Assembly: GCF_041199995.1 (NCBI RefSeq)
Contig: NZ_CP165646.1
Span: 930,001 to 994,000, forward strand
DNA from: Leptotrichia sp. HSP-342
GTDB lineage: Bacteria; Fusobacteriota; Fusobacteriia; Fusobacteriales; Leptotrichiaceae
Reading direction: 5' to 3'
Length of the DNA stretch: 64,000 nt
Positions 1-8,385 of this stretch are shown one piece after another (the first letter of the stretch is position 1; each line of letters starts with the position of its first letter). The notes under the pieces are model-generated. The model did no database searches and was not told where the DNA came from. It was given only the letters and a program-made list of their open reading frames with translations. The translations under genes were made by a program, and so were the position numbers.

Positions 1-605
1 AGGAATTAACGAAAAAAGCTGAAAAAGGAGATGTGTTGGCACAGACTGAACTTGGAGATATGTATCTTCACGGAAATGGAGTAAAAGTAGATTACAAAAA
101 ATCTATGGAGTGGAGTAAAAAAGCTGCTGAAAAAGGAAGCTACCGTGCAATGACTAACATTGGAATTCTTTATCTTGATGGACTTGGTGTAGAAAAAGAC
201 TATAAAAAGGCTTTTGATTCATTTTCAAAGGCGACAGATGGCGGAGATACAAAAGGACCAAGATATTTAGGGATAATGTCTGAAAAAGGACTTGGTGTAA
301 AAAAAAGCCTTGATGATGCCGCATTTTACTATGAAATTGGAGATAGCAGCGGAGACTTGACGTCACGATACAATCTCGGTAAAATTCATGAAAAAGTAGG
401 AGATTATGCAAGATCAATAGAACTTTACAAAAAAACAGATGGAAGAATGGATAAAATTACAGCTCCAATGTACGAAGCACTTGGAGATTTATATGCGGCT
501 GGAAAAGGTGTAGAAAAAAATACAAAGGAAGCTAAAGAATGGTATGAAAAAGCTGTAAAGTCTGGAAGTCAGGAAGCTCAAGATAAAATAGCAAAATTAA
601 AATAG
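1..605 (+). CDS. Sel1-repeat protein, 5' end outside window
   Basis: The reading frame is open from the first bases of the window, so this is the C-terminal part of a longer protein. An internal GTG at 33 is not needed as a start. The visible part is built from Sel1-like repeats (motifs such as AEKGDVLAQTELGDMY, AAEKGSYRAMTNIGILYLDG and a late YAAGKGVEKN unit) of about 36 residues each. Sel1 repeats are alpha-solenoid scaffolds for protein interactions. No signal peptide can be judged because the start is missing, and the partner is unknown. Confidence 0.85.
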   Translation, partial: ELTKKAEKGDVLAQTELGDMYLHGNGVKVDYKKSMEWSKKAAEKGSYRAMTNIGILYLDGLGVEKDYKKAFDSFSKATDGGDTKGPRYLGIMSEKGLGVKKSLDDAAFYYEIGDSSGDLTSRYNLGKIHEKVGDYARSIELYKKTDGRMDKITAPMYEALGDLYAAGKGVEKNTKEAKEWYEKAVKSGSQEAQDKIAKLK

Positions 606-1023
606 TCTTTAGAATTTTCATTTAATTTTTTATTTTAACAAGTTATAAAAAATTTGTAAATAATGTTATTTACTAAAATTGTTATTTATGATAAAATAAG
701 TTAAGAAATTTAAATATATTCATATAACTATATAATTTTTATTTTAATTAAATATAAATTCTATAATTTCAGAAATTTAATTCTTAATTTTATAAATTTA
801 AATTTTATGTGAACTATAAATATAATATTTAGATTGAATGTAAAATTAAGAGAACTTTATTTCAGACTATACTTTTTTACCTAAACTTTATAAGTTTTTG
901 GAATTTTATAAAAATAAAAATTAATGAAAATAGAAAGGAGACGCTACGCTAATTATATGTAGTCTTTTTTATTAAAAGGTAGAAAATATTTTAATAAAAA
1001 AAGAAACGTAGCAGTAGGAAATA
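606..1023. other. AT-rich intergenic region
   Basis: This stretch of 418 bases has no convincing reading frame. Its only structure is a weak hairpin followed by a T run at about 939-970, in which GAC-GC-TAC pairs with GTA-GTC. That could be a terminator or leader, but the stem is short. Confidence 0.5.
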
Positions 1024-1638
1024 ATGTTAGAAACATTGATTTTTAGAGAAATAAGATATAATGAAAATAATGAGCAGCTTCTCAAGGAAAATTTGGAAAA
1101 AATAAAAGAAAATCCTAATGATGTGGAAGTATTAAAAACATTAGCTTCCATCTATCACGCACTAAAAGAAAATGATAAAGCAATTGATATTTATGAAAAA
1201 TTGGTAAAATTAAAACCTGAAGAAATAGAAACAAGAGCATTTCTAGGTTATTTGTACTATGAAAATGAAGAACTTGACAAAGCGGAAGAAAACTTTAATA
1301 AGGCACTTGATGTAAGCACAGAGGATGAACCGTTTATATTGTTCCTTTTGGGAAATATTTATTCAAGAAAAGGTAAAATCTCAGAAGCAGTTGACTGTTA
1401 TGAGCTTGCTATATTCCTTGATTTTGATATGTATATTGCACATATTGATTTTGCTAGAAAATATGAACATATGGGACGACACCAAAAGGCGCTTGAAGAA
1501 TACAGGGCAGCATTTAGAATTGATTCAAGGGATGAAGGACTTGTTGAAAAAATAAACTACATCGAAAATAAATGTAAAAATTCAGAAGATGAAGATAAAA
1601 AAGTAAATTTTTCAGGAGTAAATTTAGGAATTGTTTAA
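1024..1638 (+). CDS. Tetratricopeptide repeat protein
   Basis: This is a 204-residue soluble protein with no signal peptide. Residues about 30-170 form four TPR-like helical hairpins with the usual A..Y...L and KA...Y.KAL patterns (for example NDKAIDIYEKLVKLKP and GRHQKALEEYRAAFRID). A charged tail rich in E, D and K follows. TPR proteins mediate protein-protein contacts; no enzymatic function is visible. The start follows a weak AGTAGGAAATA site. A strong terminator follows directly, so it looks monocistronic. Confidence 0.75.
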   Translation: MLETLIFREIRYNENNEQLLKENLEKIKENPNDVEVLKTLASIYHALKENDKAIDIYEKLVKLKPEEIETRAFLGYLYYENEELDKAEENFNKALDVSTEDEPFILFLLGNIYSRKGKISEAVDCYELAIFLDFDMYIAHIDFARKYEHMGRHQKALEEYRAAFRIDSRDEGLVEKINYIENKCKNSEDEDKKVNFSGVNLGIV

Positions 1639-1674
1639 AATTAAACTGAATATTTTTAAATAAAATATAGTTTT

Positions 1675-1710
1675 AGAAAGTTGTCGTATGATAACTTTCT
1701 ATTATTTTTT
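1675..1710 (+). terminator. Rho-independent terminator after the TPR gene
   Basis: AGAAAGTTGTC pairs with GATAACTTTCT around a GTAT loop, followed by ATTATTTTTT. Confidence 0.85.
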
Positions 1711-1734
1711 AAATGATGTTAAAGGAGAGAAAAA

Positions 1735-2562
1735 GTGGTAAATTTAGTATGTGAGGCTATTCTTCCAGATTGTCCGATGAAGGATGTGGAAGAAATTGAA
1801 AAAAGTATAATGACAACCTATAAAAAGAGCATATGGGCAAAATTTTTGAAGGCAATTAGTGATTTTGATATGATACAGGATGGGGACAAGATTGCGATTG
1901 GTGTATCTGGTGGAAAGGATAGCCTGCTTTTGGTAAAACTGTTTCAGGAATTGAAGAAAGACAAACGGAAGAATTTTGAATTTAAGGCAGTTAGTTTAAA
2001 TCCTGGTTTTAGGAATTCTGATTTGGATAATTTTAAAAATAATTTGGACAAGTTAAATATTGACTGTGATATTATTAATACGAATATTTGGGAAATTGCA
2101 AATGAAAAGGCAAAAGACTATCCGTGTTTTTTATGTGCTAAAATGAGGCGTGGAATTTTGTATACGCAAGTAGAGGAACTTGGATTTAATAAATTGACGC
2201 TTGGGCATCATTTTGATGATGTAATTGAAACAACTCTTATAAACATGCTTTATGCAGGAACAATGAAGACAATGACTCCAAAAGTTCCATCAACTTCTGG
2301 AAAATTGGAACTAATTCGTCCATTAATCTATGTAAAGGAAGCTGATATAATTGATTACACAAAAACAAATGGAATCCGTGCGATGAACTGTGGATGTACA
2401 ATCGAAGCTGGAAAAACTTCGAGCAAACGTAGGGAAGTAAAAAATTTATTAGCCGAACTTGAAGAAAAAAATCCGGGAGTAAAGCAAAGTGTGTTTAATT
2501 CAATGAAAAATATAAATCTGGATTATGTTTTTGGATATACAGGTGGAAAGGAAGCAGAATAA
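1735..2562 (+). CDS. ttcA: TtcA-family tRNA 2-thiocytidine synthetase
   Basis: This is a 275-residue PP-loop ATP pyrophosphatase. The ATP-binding motif SGGKDS is at residues 58-63. The conserved CxxC is CFLC at 131-134, and further cysteines stand at 219 and 221 (MNCGC). In TtcA these cysteines hold an iron-sulfur cluster used to thiolate cytidine 32 of some tRNAs. LGHHFDDVIET is the family's other landmark. The start is GTG, set by GGAGAG nine bases upstream. The neighbours are unrelated and a terminator lies on each side. Related PP-loop proteins cannot be fully excluded, but the cysteine layout favours TtcA. Confidence 0.85.
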   Translation: MVNLVCEAILPDCPMKDVEEIEKSIMTTYKKSIWAKFLKAISDFDMIQDGDKIAIGVSGGKDSLLLVKLFQELKKDKRKNFEFKAVSLNPGFRNSDLDNFKNNLDKLNIDCDIINTNIWEIANEKAKDYPCFLCAKMRRGILYTQVEELGFNKLTLGHHFDDVIETTLINMLYAGTMKTMTPKVPSTSGKLELIRPLIYVKEADIIDYTKTNGIRAMNCGCTIEAGKTSSKRREVKNLLAELEEKNPGVKQSVFNSMKNINLDYVFGYTGGKEAE

Positions 2563-2630
2563 ATAAAGATAATTAATAGCTTTATATAGTAGTGAAATAA
2601 AATTTTATACCATTGTGGTAGTAAATGTTT

Positions 2631-2658
2631 GAGTAGTCATAGACTGCTCTTTTTTTTT
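2631..2658 (+). terminator. Rho-independent terminator after ttcA
   Basis: GAGTAGTC pairs with GACTGCTC around ATA (one G-T pair), followed by nine T. Confidence 0.85.
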
Positions 2659-2752
2659 AGGGAGAAGTAGAGAATCTGGTTGTACATACGAGTATAATAA
2701 GGTATAATTAAAAAGAAATAATGAAATAAATAAAAAGTTAGGAGCTGATTTT

Positions 2753-4447
2753 ATGGAAAAAAATTTTAATCAAAAATGGTGGCACAAATCTGTAGTTTAC
2801 CAAATTTATCCAAAGAGTTTCAATGATACGACTGGAAGTGGAGAAGGAGATATAAGAGGAATTATTGAGAAACTTGATTATCTGAAGGAACTTGGAGTGG
2901 AAGTAATCTGGATTACTCCAATGTATAAATCTCCACAGAATGACAATGGATACGATATAAGTGACTACTACAATATTGATCCTAATTACGGAACAATGGC
3001 AGATTTTGAGGAAATGCTTACAGAAGCACATAAAAGAAATTTAAAAATAGTGATGGATATTGTTGTAAATCACTCTTCTACTGAAAATGAATGGTTTAAA
3101 AAGTCTGAAGCTGGAGATCCTGAATATAAAGATTTCTATATATGGAAAGATGCAGTTGATGGAAAAGAGCCTACAAACTGGCAATCTAAATTTGGAGGAA
3201 ATGCCTGGCAATATTCAGAAAAGAGAAGACAGTATTATCTTCACTTGTTTGATGTTACGCAAGCTGATTTAAACTGGGAAAATGAAAATGTAAGAAAAAA
3301 GGTATATGAAATGATAAAATTTTGGCTAAATAAAGGTGTGGATGGATTTAGACTGGATGTTATAAATCTTATATCAAAGGATCAGAGATTTTTAAATGAT
3401 GACGGAAGTGATACAAGATTTGTTCCTGACGGAAGAAGATTTTATACAGATGGGCCTAGAATCCATGAATTTTTGAAGGAAATGAATAAAGAAGCCTTTG
3501 GAGGAGGAGAGCTTATCACAGTGGGAGAAATGTCTTCCACAAGCCTTGATAACTGTATCAGATATTCAAATCCTGATGAAAAGGAATTATCAATGGCATT
3601 TTCATTTCATCATCTGAAGGTGGATTATCCAAATGGGGAGAAATGGGCGAAAGCACCATTTGATTTTGTGGAATTGAAAAAAATATTCTCTAAATGGCAA
3701 ATTGGAATGTATGAAGGAAATGGATGGAATGCAACTTTTTGGAATAACCATGATCAGCCAAGAGCATTATCAAGATTTGGAAATGATAAGGAATATCATA
3801 GTGAATCGGCTAAAATGCTTGCCACAGTTCTTCACGGATTACAGGGAACGCCTTACATTTATCAAGGGGAAGAATTTGGAATGACAAATCCATATTTTGA
3901 TGAGATTAGTAAATATCGTGATGTAGAATCAACTAATAATTACAAAATTTTACTTAATAAAGGATGTTCAGAAGAAGAAGCCATCGAAATCTTAATGCAA
4001 AAATCAAGAGATAATTCAAGAACGCCTGTCCAATGGAATGATTCTGAAAATGCAGGATTTACAACTGGAACTCCATGGATTGGAATACCTAAAAATTATA
4101 AGACAATTAATGCTGAAGCGGCTTTAAAAGATAAAAATTCAGTATTCTATCATTATAAAAAATTAATCGATTTAAGAAGAAATGAAGAATTGATGGTAAC
4201 AGGAAAATATGAAGACATTGATTTGGAAAACAAAAGTGTTTATGCCTATAAACGTGTTGGAGAAAAAGGAGAACTAATTGTAATTAGCAATTTCTATGGA
4301 ACAGAAGCAGAATTCGAGATGGAAGGAAATGGAATTAAAAGCTTGGAAAATGCTCAAATTTTATTATCAAATTATGAAACTAATCCTGAAATTAAAGGTG
4401 AAAAAATTATTTTGAAGCCTTATGAGTCGATTATTTTCAAAAGGTAG
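2753..4447 (+). CDS. treC: Trehalose-6-phosphate hydrolase (GH13)
   Basis: This 564-residue cytoplasmic glycoside hydrolase of family 13 should split trehalose 6-phosphate into glucose and glucose 6-phosphate. The catalytic residues are visible: nucleophile D202 in GFRLDVIN, acid/base E259 in TVGEMSS and D334 in NNHDQPR. Stretches such as GRRFYTDGPRIHEF and MAFSFHHLKVDYPNGEKW resemble Bacillus TreA more than oligo-1,6-glucosidases. The length matches TreA. No trehalose PTS transporter is next to it. No clear terminator follows: the small-lipoprotein array begins 40 bases after the stop, so read-through into it is plausible. A related alpha-glucosidase is the alternative. Confidence 0.82.
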   Translation: MEKNFNQKWWHKSVVYQIYPKSFNDTTGSGEGDIRGIIEKLDYLKELGVEVIWITPMYKSPQNDNGYDISDYYNIDPNYGTMADFEEMLTEAHKRNLKIVMDIVVNHSSTENEWFKKSEAGDPEYKDFYIWKDAVDGKEPTNWQSKFGGNAWQYSEKRRQYYLHLFDVTQADLNWENENVRKKVYEMIKFWLNKGVDGFRLDVINLISKDQRFLNDDGSDTRFVPDGRRFYTDGPRIHEFLKEMNKEAFGGGELITVGEMSSTSLDNCIRYSNPDEKELSMAFSFHHLKVDYPNGEKWAKAPFDFVELKKIFSKWQIGMYEGNGWNATFWNNHDQPRALSRFGNDKEYHSESAKMLATVLHGLQGTPYIYQGEEFGMTNPYFDEISKYRDVESTNNYKILLNKGCSEEEAIEILMQKSRDNSRTPVQWNDSENAGFTTGTPWIGIPKNYKTINAEAALKDKNSVFYHYKKLIDLRRNEELMVTGKYEDIDLENKSVYAYKRVGEKGELIVISNFYGTEAEFEMEGNGIKSLENAQILLSNYETNPEIKGEKIILKPYESIIFKR

Positions 4448-4487
4448 CTGAATTTTTTAAGGAAAATGAAAAAGGAATTGATGATAT

Positions 4488-4636
4488 ATGAAAAGAATAA
4501 TAATATTAATTATATCGGTAATGACGTTGCAAGCTGTTCCTATCTTGATGCATCAAGGGAAGAAATGAACAAAAGAGGAGTTGAGTGCAGATATAATAAA
4601 AGAGGCGGAGTTGAAAATTGTCGATATATGGATTGA
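4488..4636 (+). pseudogene. Array copy 1, frameshifted (SYLD-like head, ENC tail)
   Basis: The MKRIIILIISVM start is followed by a one-base loss next to the codon for T13 (ATGAC-GTTGCA). This puts the lipobox, SYLDASREEMNKRG head and CRYNKRGGVENCRYMD tail out of frame. As written, translation ends after 23 residues. It is the copy closest to treC. Confidence 0.8.
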
Positions 4637-4668
4637 TAATTTTAGTCATATAGAAGGAGATGATTTGT

Positions 4669-4821
4669 ATGAAAAAGTTAATAGTGCTGATATTACTGGT
4701 ATCAGTACTGGTTGTAAATTGTTCATATTTTGAAGGAGCGGAAAAAGAGCGAAGAGAGCGAGGCTGGGAATGCCGGTACAACTATAAAGGAGAAATGCAG
4801 CATTGTGGTTATATAAATTAA
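4669..4821 (+). CDS. Array lipopeptide 2 (SYFE head, QHC tail)
   Basis: This is a 50-residue lipoprotein precursor with RBS AAGGAGATGAT. The lipobox is LVVNC with Cys at 18. The head is SYFEGAEKERRERG and the tail reads WECRYNYKGEMQHCGYIN. Confidence 0.85.
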   Translation: MKKLIVLILLVSVLVVNCSYFEGAEKERRERGWECRYNYKGEMQHCGYIN

Positions 4822-4880
4822 AAAAATTAATATATGAAAGATTAATTGGGTTAAAAAACATAATAAAGGAGATGGTAAGA

Positions 4881-5030
4881 ATGAAAAACTTAGTAATTTT
4901 AGTTATTTTGATATTAACTGCTATAAGTTGTTCTTATGTGGAAAGTGGAGAAAGACAATTAAGAGAAAGAGGTTGGGAATGCCTATACAATGGTAAGGGA
5001 GAAGTTCAAGTCTGTGGATTTATAAACTAA
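4881..5030 (+). CDS. Array lipopeptide 3 (SYVE head, QVC tail)
   Basis: The precursor has 49 residues, with the start set by AAAGGAGATGG. An upstream in-frame extension exists but lacks a ribosome binding site. The lipobox is LTAISC, the head SYVESGERQLRERG and the tail LYNGKGEVQVCGFIN. Confidence 0.85.
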   Translation: MKNLVILVILILTAISCSYVESGERQLRERGWECLYNGKGEVQVCGFIN

Positions 5031-5071
5031 TAGTCTTAAATTATGTAGTATAATAAAAAGGAGATAATGAA

Positions 5072-5221
5072 ATGAAAAACTTAGCGATTTTAATTATATT
5101 AATGTTAACTGTTATAAGTTGCTCATATTTTGAAGGAGCAGAAAGAACGATGAAAGAAAGAGGATATGAGTGTATGTATACTTATAAAGGAGAACTACAG
5201 GGTTGCAATTATATAAAATAG
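5072..5221 (+). CDS. Array lipopeptide 4 (SYFE head, QGC tail)
   Basis: The precursor has 49 residues and starts MKNLAILIIL like copy 3. The lipobox is LTVISC. The head SYFEGAERTMKERG leads into MYTYKGELQGCNYIK. Its tail and the following spacer are repeated almost exactly after copies 5 and 6. Confidence 0.85.
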   Translation: MKNLAILIILMLTVISCSYFEGAERTMKERGYECMYTYKGELQGCNYIK

Positions 5222-5305
5222 ATATAATTTAGAATTTTATAAAATGCAGATTTTTTAGATAGAAGATTAATTGGGTTTGAGATAATAAAAAAGGAGATGA
5301 TATAT

Positions 5306-5458
5306 ATGAAAAGAATAATGATATTGATTGTACTAGTGTCAGTATTAGTTGTAAATTGTTCATATTTTGAGGGTGCTGAAAGGACTGAAAGAGAAAGAGG
5401 ATATGAGTGTATGTATACTTATAAAGGAGAACTACAGGGTTGCAATTATATAAAATAG
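5306..5458 (+). CDS. Array lipopeptide 5 (SYFE head, QGC tail)
   Basis: This 50-residue precursor is identical in protein sequence to copy 6. The lipobox is LVVNC, the head SYFEGAERTERERG and the tail MYTYKGELQGCNYIK. It is one unit of a recent 237-base duplication. Confidence 0.88.
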   Translation: MKRIMILIVLVSVLVVNCSYFEGAERTERERGYECMYTYKGELQGCNYIK

Positions 5459-5542
5459 ATATAATTTAGCATTTTATAAAATGCAGATTTTTTAGATAGA
5501 AGATTAATTGGGTTTGAGATAATAAAAAAGGAGATGATATAT

Positions 5543-5695
5543 ATGAAAAGAATAATGATATTGATTGTACTAGTGTCAGTATTAGTTGTAAATTGTTCAT
5601 ATTTTGAGGGTGCTGAAAGGACTGAAAGAGAAAGAGGATATGAGTGTATGTATACTTATAAAGGAGAACTACAGGGTTGCAATTATATAAAATAG
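5543..5695 (+). CDS. Array lipopeptide 6, twin of copy 5
   Basis: The 50-residue product is identical to copy 5, and the start lies exactly 237 bases after that of copy 5. The preceding spacer differs by a single base (GAATTT versus GCATTT). Confidence 0.88.
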   Translation: MKRIMILIVLVSVLVVNCSYFEGAERTERERGYECMYTYKGELQGCNYIK

Positions 5696-5778
5696 AAATA
5701 ATTTAGTATTTTAAAAACAGAGATTTTTTAAATAATAAAATTAATTGAGTTTAAAATATAAAAAGGGAGATGATTTGT

Positions 5779-5940
5779 ATGAAAAAAATAATAATATTAG
5801 TTACATTAACTGCAATGATAATGAGCTGTTCCGAGCTTGCTAGAATGGAGGAGGAATATCAGCAGGATCTTAGAGAGAGGGGACGAGAATGCATGTATAA
5901 TTATAAGGGAGAATTACAGGGGTGTAATTATATAAAATAG
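5779..5940 (+). CDS. Array lipopeptide 7 (SELA head, QGC tail)
   Basis: The precursor has 53 residues and RBS AAAGGGAGATG. The lipobox is MIMSC and the head SELARMEEEYQQDLRERG. The tail MYNYKGELQGCNYIK differs from copy 8, although the two heads are nearly identical at base level. Confidence 0.86.
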   Translation: MKKIIILVTLTAMIMSCSELARMEEEYQQDLRERGRECMYNYKGELQGCNYIK

Positions 5941-6031
5941 AGATAGTTTAGTATTTTATAAAACATAGGAAATACAGATTTTTTAGAAAGAATTAATTGA
6001 TTTCAAAATGATGATAAAGGAGATGAATTAT

Positions 6032-6193
6032 ATGAAAAAAATAATAATATTAGTTATATTAACTGCAATGATAATGAGCTGTTCTGAGCTTGCTAGAATG
6101 GAGGAGGAATATCAGCAGGATCTTAGAGAGAGGGGGATAAGATGCCGATATAACTACAAAGGAGAATTACAACATTGTGGTTATATAAATTAA
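6032..6193 (+). CDS. Array lipopeptide 8 (same head as 7, QHC tail)
   Basis: The precursor has 53 residues. Its head, SELARMEEEYQQDLRERG, is shared with copy 7. After the ERG codons the sequence switches to IRCRYNYKGELQHCGYIN, giving a clear chimera breakpoint. Confidence 0.87.
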   Translation: MKKIIILVILTAMIMSCSELARMEEEYQQDLRERGIRCRYNYKGELQHCGYIN

Positions 6194-6230
6194 TAATTAT
6201 AGCAATTATAGCATAAGGAGATAATTAATT

Positions 6231-6392
6231 ATGAAAAAAATAATAGTATTAATTGTATTACTGTTAATAGTAACTAGTTGTTCTGAACTTTCCGAATTAG
6301 AATCTGGAAGACAACAAAGAATAAAAGAAAGGGGACGGGAATGCATGTATAATTATAAGGGAGAATTACAAGGTTGTAATTATATGAAATAG
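6231..6392 (+). CDS. Array lipopeptide 9 (SELS head, QGC tail)
   Basis: The precursor has 53 residues, lipobox VTSC, head SELSELESGRQQRIKERG and tail MYNYKGELQGCNYMK. The spacer behind it carries the perfect 16-base palindrome GTATTTTATAAAATAC. Confidence 0.86.
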   Translation: MKKIIVLIVLLLIVTSCSELSELESGRQQRIKERGRECMYNYKGELQGCNYMK

Positions 6393-6487
6393 AAATGATT
6401 TAGTATTTTATAAAATACAAAAAATGCAGATTTTTTTAGATAAAAAATTAATCGAGTTTAAAATAATGAAAAAGGAGCTGAGCAAGT

Positions 6488-6652
6488 ATGAAAAAATTAA
6501 TGGTGTTGATAGTATTAACATCCGCATTAGTTGTAAGCTGTTCTTATTTTTCTGAACTTAATGAAATAGCTGAAAATGAAAAAAGAGAAAGAGGTTGGAG
6601 ATGCCGATACAACTATAGAGGTGAGATACAACATTGTGGTTATATAAATTAA
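6488..6652 (+). CDS. Array lipopeptide 10 (hybrid SYFSEL head, QHC tail)
   Basis: The precursor has 54 residues. SYFSELNEIAENEKRERG combines SYF with a SEL-like continuation, so it looks like an internal fusion of two head types. The tail is RYNYRGEIQHCGYIN and the RBS AAAAGGAGCTGAG. Confidence 0.85.
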   Translation: MKKLMVLIVLTSALVVSCSYFSELNEIAENEKRERGWRCRYNYRGEIQHCGYIN

Positions 6653-6701
6653 AGAAGAAAAGATTAATTGAGTTAAAAACATAATAAAGAAGGTGATAAG
6701 T

Positions 6702-6848
6702 ATGAAAAAAGTAGTAATTTCAGTTATTTTGATGTTAACTGCCATAAGCTGTTCATATGTAGAGGGAGGAGAAAGATTAATAAGAGAAAGGGGAGTTGAA
6801 TGTCTATATAATTATAAAGGGGAATTACAGATTTGTAATCTAAAATAA
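6702..6848 (+). CDS. Array lipopeptide 11 (SYVE head, truncated tail)
   Basis: The precursor has 48 residues, lipobox LTAISC and head SYVEGGERLIRERG. The tail LYNYKGELQICNLK keeps both cysteines but lacks the usual YIN/YIK ending. Confidence 0.84.
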   Translation: MKKVVISVILMLTAISCSYVEGGERLIRERGVECLYNYKGELQICNLK

Positions 6849-6942
6849 AGATAAATTTAGTATTTTGAAAAATACAGGAAATACTGATTCTTTAGATAAA
6901 AGGTTAATTGGGTTTAAAATACTGAAAAAGGAGTCGAATTAC

Positions 6943-7104
6943 ATGAAAAAAGTAATAATTTTGATTGTGTTAGCAATGGCTACAATAAGATGTACTGAAC
7001 TTGCAGAACTTAATGACGAAGAAGAAAGAATAAGAAATGAGAGAGGAGCTGAATGCAGATATAATAAAAGAGGCGGAGTTGAGAATTGCCGATATATGGA
7101 TTAA
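6943..7104 (+). CDS. Array lipopeptide 12 (TELA head, ENC tail)
   Basis: The precursor has 53 residues. The lipobox ATIRC has Arg before Cys, which is unfavourable for signal peptidase II. The head is TELAELNDEEERIRNERG and the tail CRYNKRGGVENCRYMD. Confidence 0.82.
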   Translation: MKKVIILIVLAMATIRCTELAELNDEEERIRNERGAECRYNKRGGVENCRYMD

Positions 7105-7139
7105 TAATTATAAGTTATACAAGAAAAGGAGATTATAAT

Positions 7140-7283
7140 ATGAAGAAATTAGAGATTTTATTTATATTAATGATGACAGTTGCAAGTTGTTCATATCTTG
7201 ATGGAAGTGAAGCTCGAAGAAGAGGGCGGGAATGCAGATATAATAAAAGGGGTGGACTTGAAAGTTGCCGTTTTATAAATTAG
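7140..7283 (+). CDS. Array lipopeptide 13 (SYLD head, ESC tail)
   Basis: This 47-residue precursor is among the shortest. The lipobox is TVASC, the head SYLDGSEARRRG and the tail CRYNKRGGLESCRFIN. Its tail plus the start of copy 14 recur almost unchanged at copies 38-39. Confidence 0.86.
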   Translation: MKKLEILFILMMTVASCSYLDGSEARRRGRECRYNKRGGLESCRFIN

Positions 7284-7315
7284 TAATTGAAAAAAATAAT
7301 AAAGGGATGGTGTAT

Positions 7316-7477
7316 ATGAAAAAAGTAATAGCGCTGATTATATTGTCATTAACAATGGTAAGTTGTTCTGAACTTGCTGAAATGGAAGCAAGAAGTCAAC
7401 AAAGAAGGATGGAAAGAGGACGGCAATGCAGATATAACTATAAAGGGGAAGTACAGCATTGTGGCTATATAAATTAA
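7316..7477 (+). CDS. Array lipopeptide 14 (SELA head, QHC tail)
   Basis: The precursor has 53 residues and RBS AAAGGGATGG. The lipobox is LTMVSC, the head SELAEMEARSQQRRMERG and the tail CRYNYKGEVQHCGYIN. Confidence 0.86.
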   Translation: MKKVIALIILSLTMVSCSELAEMEARSQQRRMERGRQCRYNYKGEVQHCGYIN

Positions 7478-7513
7478 TAATTAAAATAATCGTAGTATAG
7501 GGAGATGGTTTAT

Positions 7514-7666
7514 ATGAAGAAAATAATGATACTGACAGTACTAATATTATTACTAATTGTAAATTGTTCATATTTTGAAGGTGCTGAAAGGGCTGAAAGA
7601 GAAAGAGGCTGGGAATGCCGATACAACTATAAAGGAGAAGTTCAAGTCTGTGGTTATATAAATTAA
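7514..7666 (+). CDS. Array lipopeptide 15 (SYFE head, QVC tail)
   Basis: The precursor has 50 residues, lipobox LLIVNC, head SYFEGAERAERERG and tail CRYNYKGEVQVCGYIN, which joins a YKG stem to the QVC ending. Confidence 0.86.
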   Translation: MKKIMILTVLILLLIVNCSYFEGAERAERERGWECRYNYKGEVQVCGYIN

Positions 7667-7702
7667 TAATTAAAACAACCGTAGCATAGGGAGATGATTA
7701 GT

Positions 7703-7864
7703 ATGAAAAAAATAATAGCATTGATTATATTGCTAGCAAGTGTAATGAGCTGCTCTGAACTTGCCGAAATGGAAGCGAAAAGTCAACAGATAAAAAGGGA
7801 AAGAGGTTGGGAATGTATGTATAACTATAAGGGAGAGATACAGGGTTGCAACTATATAAAATAG
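7703..7864 (+). CDS. Array lipopeptide 16 (SELA head, QGC tail)
   Basis: The precursor has 53 residues, lipobox SVMSC, head SELAEMEAKSQQIKRERG (shared with copy 43) and tail MYNYKGEIQGCNYIK. Confidence 0.86.
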   Translation: MKKIIALIILLASVMSCSELAEMEAKSQQIKRERGWECMYNYKGEIQGCNYIK

Positions 7865-7956
7865 ACATAGTTTAGCCTTTTATGAAATACGGGAAATACA
7901 GATTTTTAGATAAAAAGTTAATTGAGTTTAAAAGAACGATAAAGGAGATGGTAAGC

Positions 7957-8106
7957 ATGAAAAAATTGGTGATTTTAATTATATTAATCTTAACTGCTAT
8001 AAGTTGCTCATATATGGAAGGAGGAGAAAGATTAATAAGAGAAAGAGGACGACGATGCAGATATAACTACAAAGGAGAGGTACAACATTGTGAGTTTATA
8101 AACTAA
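7957..8106 (+). CDS. Array lipopeptide 17 (SYME head, QHC tail)
   Basis: The precursor has 49 residues and RBS AAAGGAGATGG, with an in-frame extension upstream that lacks an RBS. The lipobox is LTAISC, the head SYMEGGERLIRERG and the tail CRYNYKGEVQHCEFIN. Confidence 0.86.
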   Translation: MKKLVILIILILTAISCSYMEGGERLIRERGRRCRYNYKGEVQHCEFIN

Positions 8107-8152
8107 TATATATCTAATATTAGAGGAAAATATAATGAGGGAGATAGATTGC

Positions 8153-8302
8153 ATGAAAAAAATAATAATTTTGATTATATTAGTAATATCTACTGTAAGC
8201 TGTTCATATTTTGAAGGAGCTGAAAGAGCAGAAAAAGAAAGGGGTCGGGAATGTAGGTATAACTATAAAGGAGAATTACAGGGTTGTTATTATACAAGAT
8301 AG
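8153..8302 (+). CDS. Array lipopeptide 18 (SYFE head, QGC variant tail)
   Basis: The precursor has 49 residues, lipobox STVSC and head SYFEGAERAEKERG. The tail CRYNYKGELQGCYYTR has a divergent last four residues. Confidence 0.85.
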   Translation: MKKIIILIILVISTVSCSYFEGAERAEKERGRECRYNYKGELQGCYYTR

Positions 8303-8385
8303 AAATTATTTAATGTTTTAAAATATGTAGAGAGTATAAATTTTTTATTTGATGGAACTTAAAATATGATAAAGGAGTTAATAAT

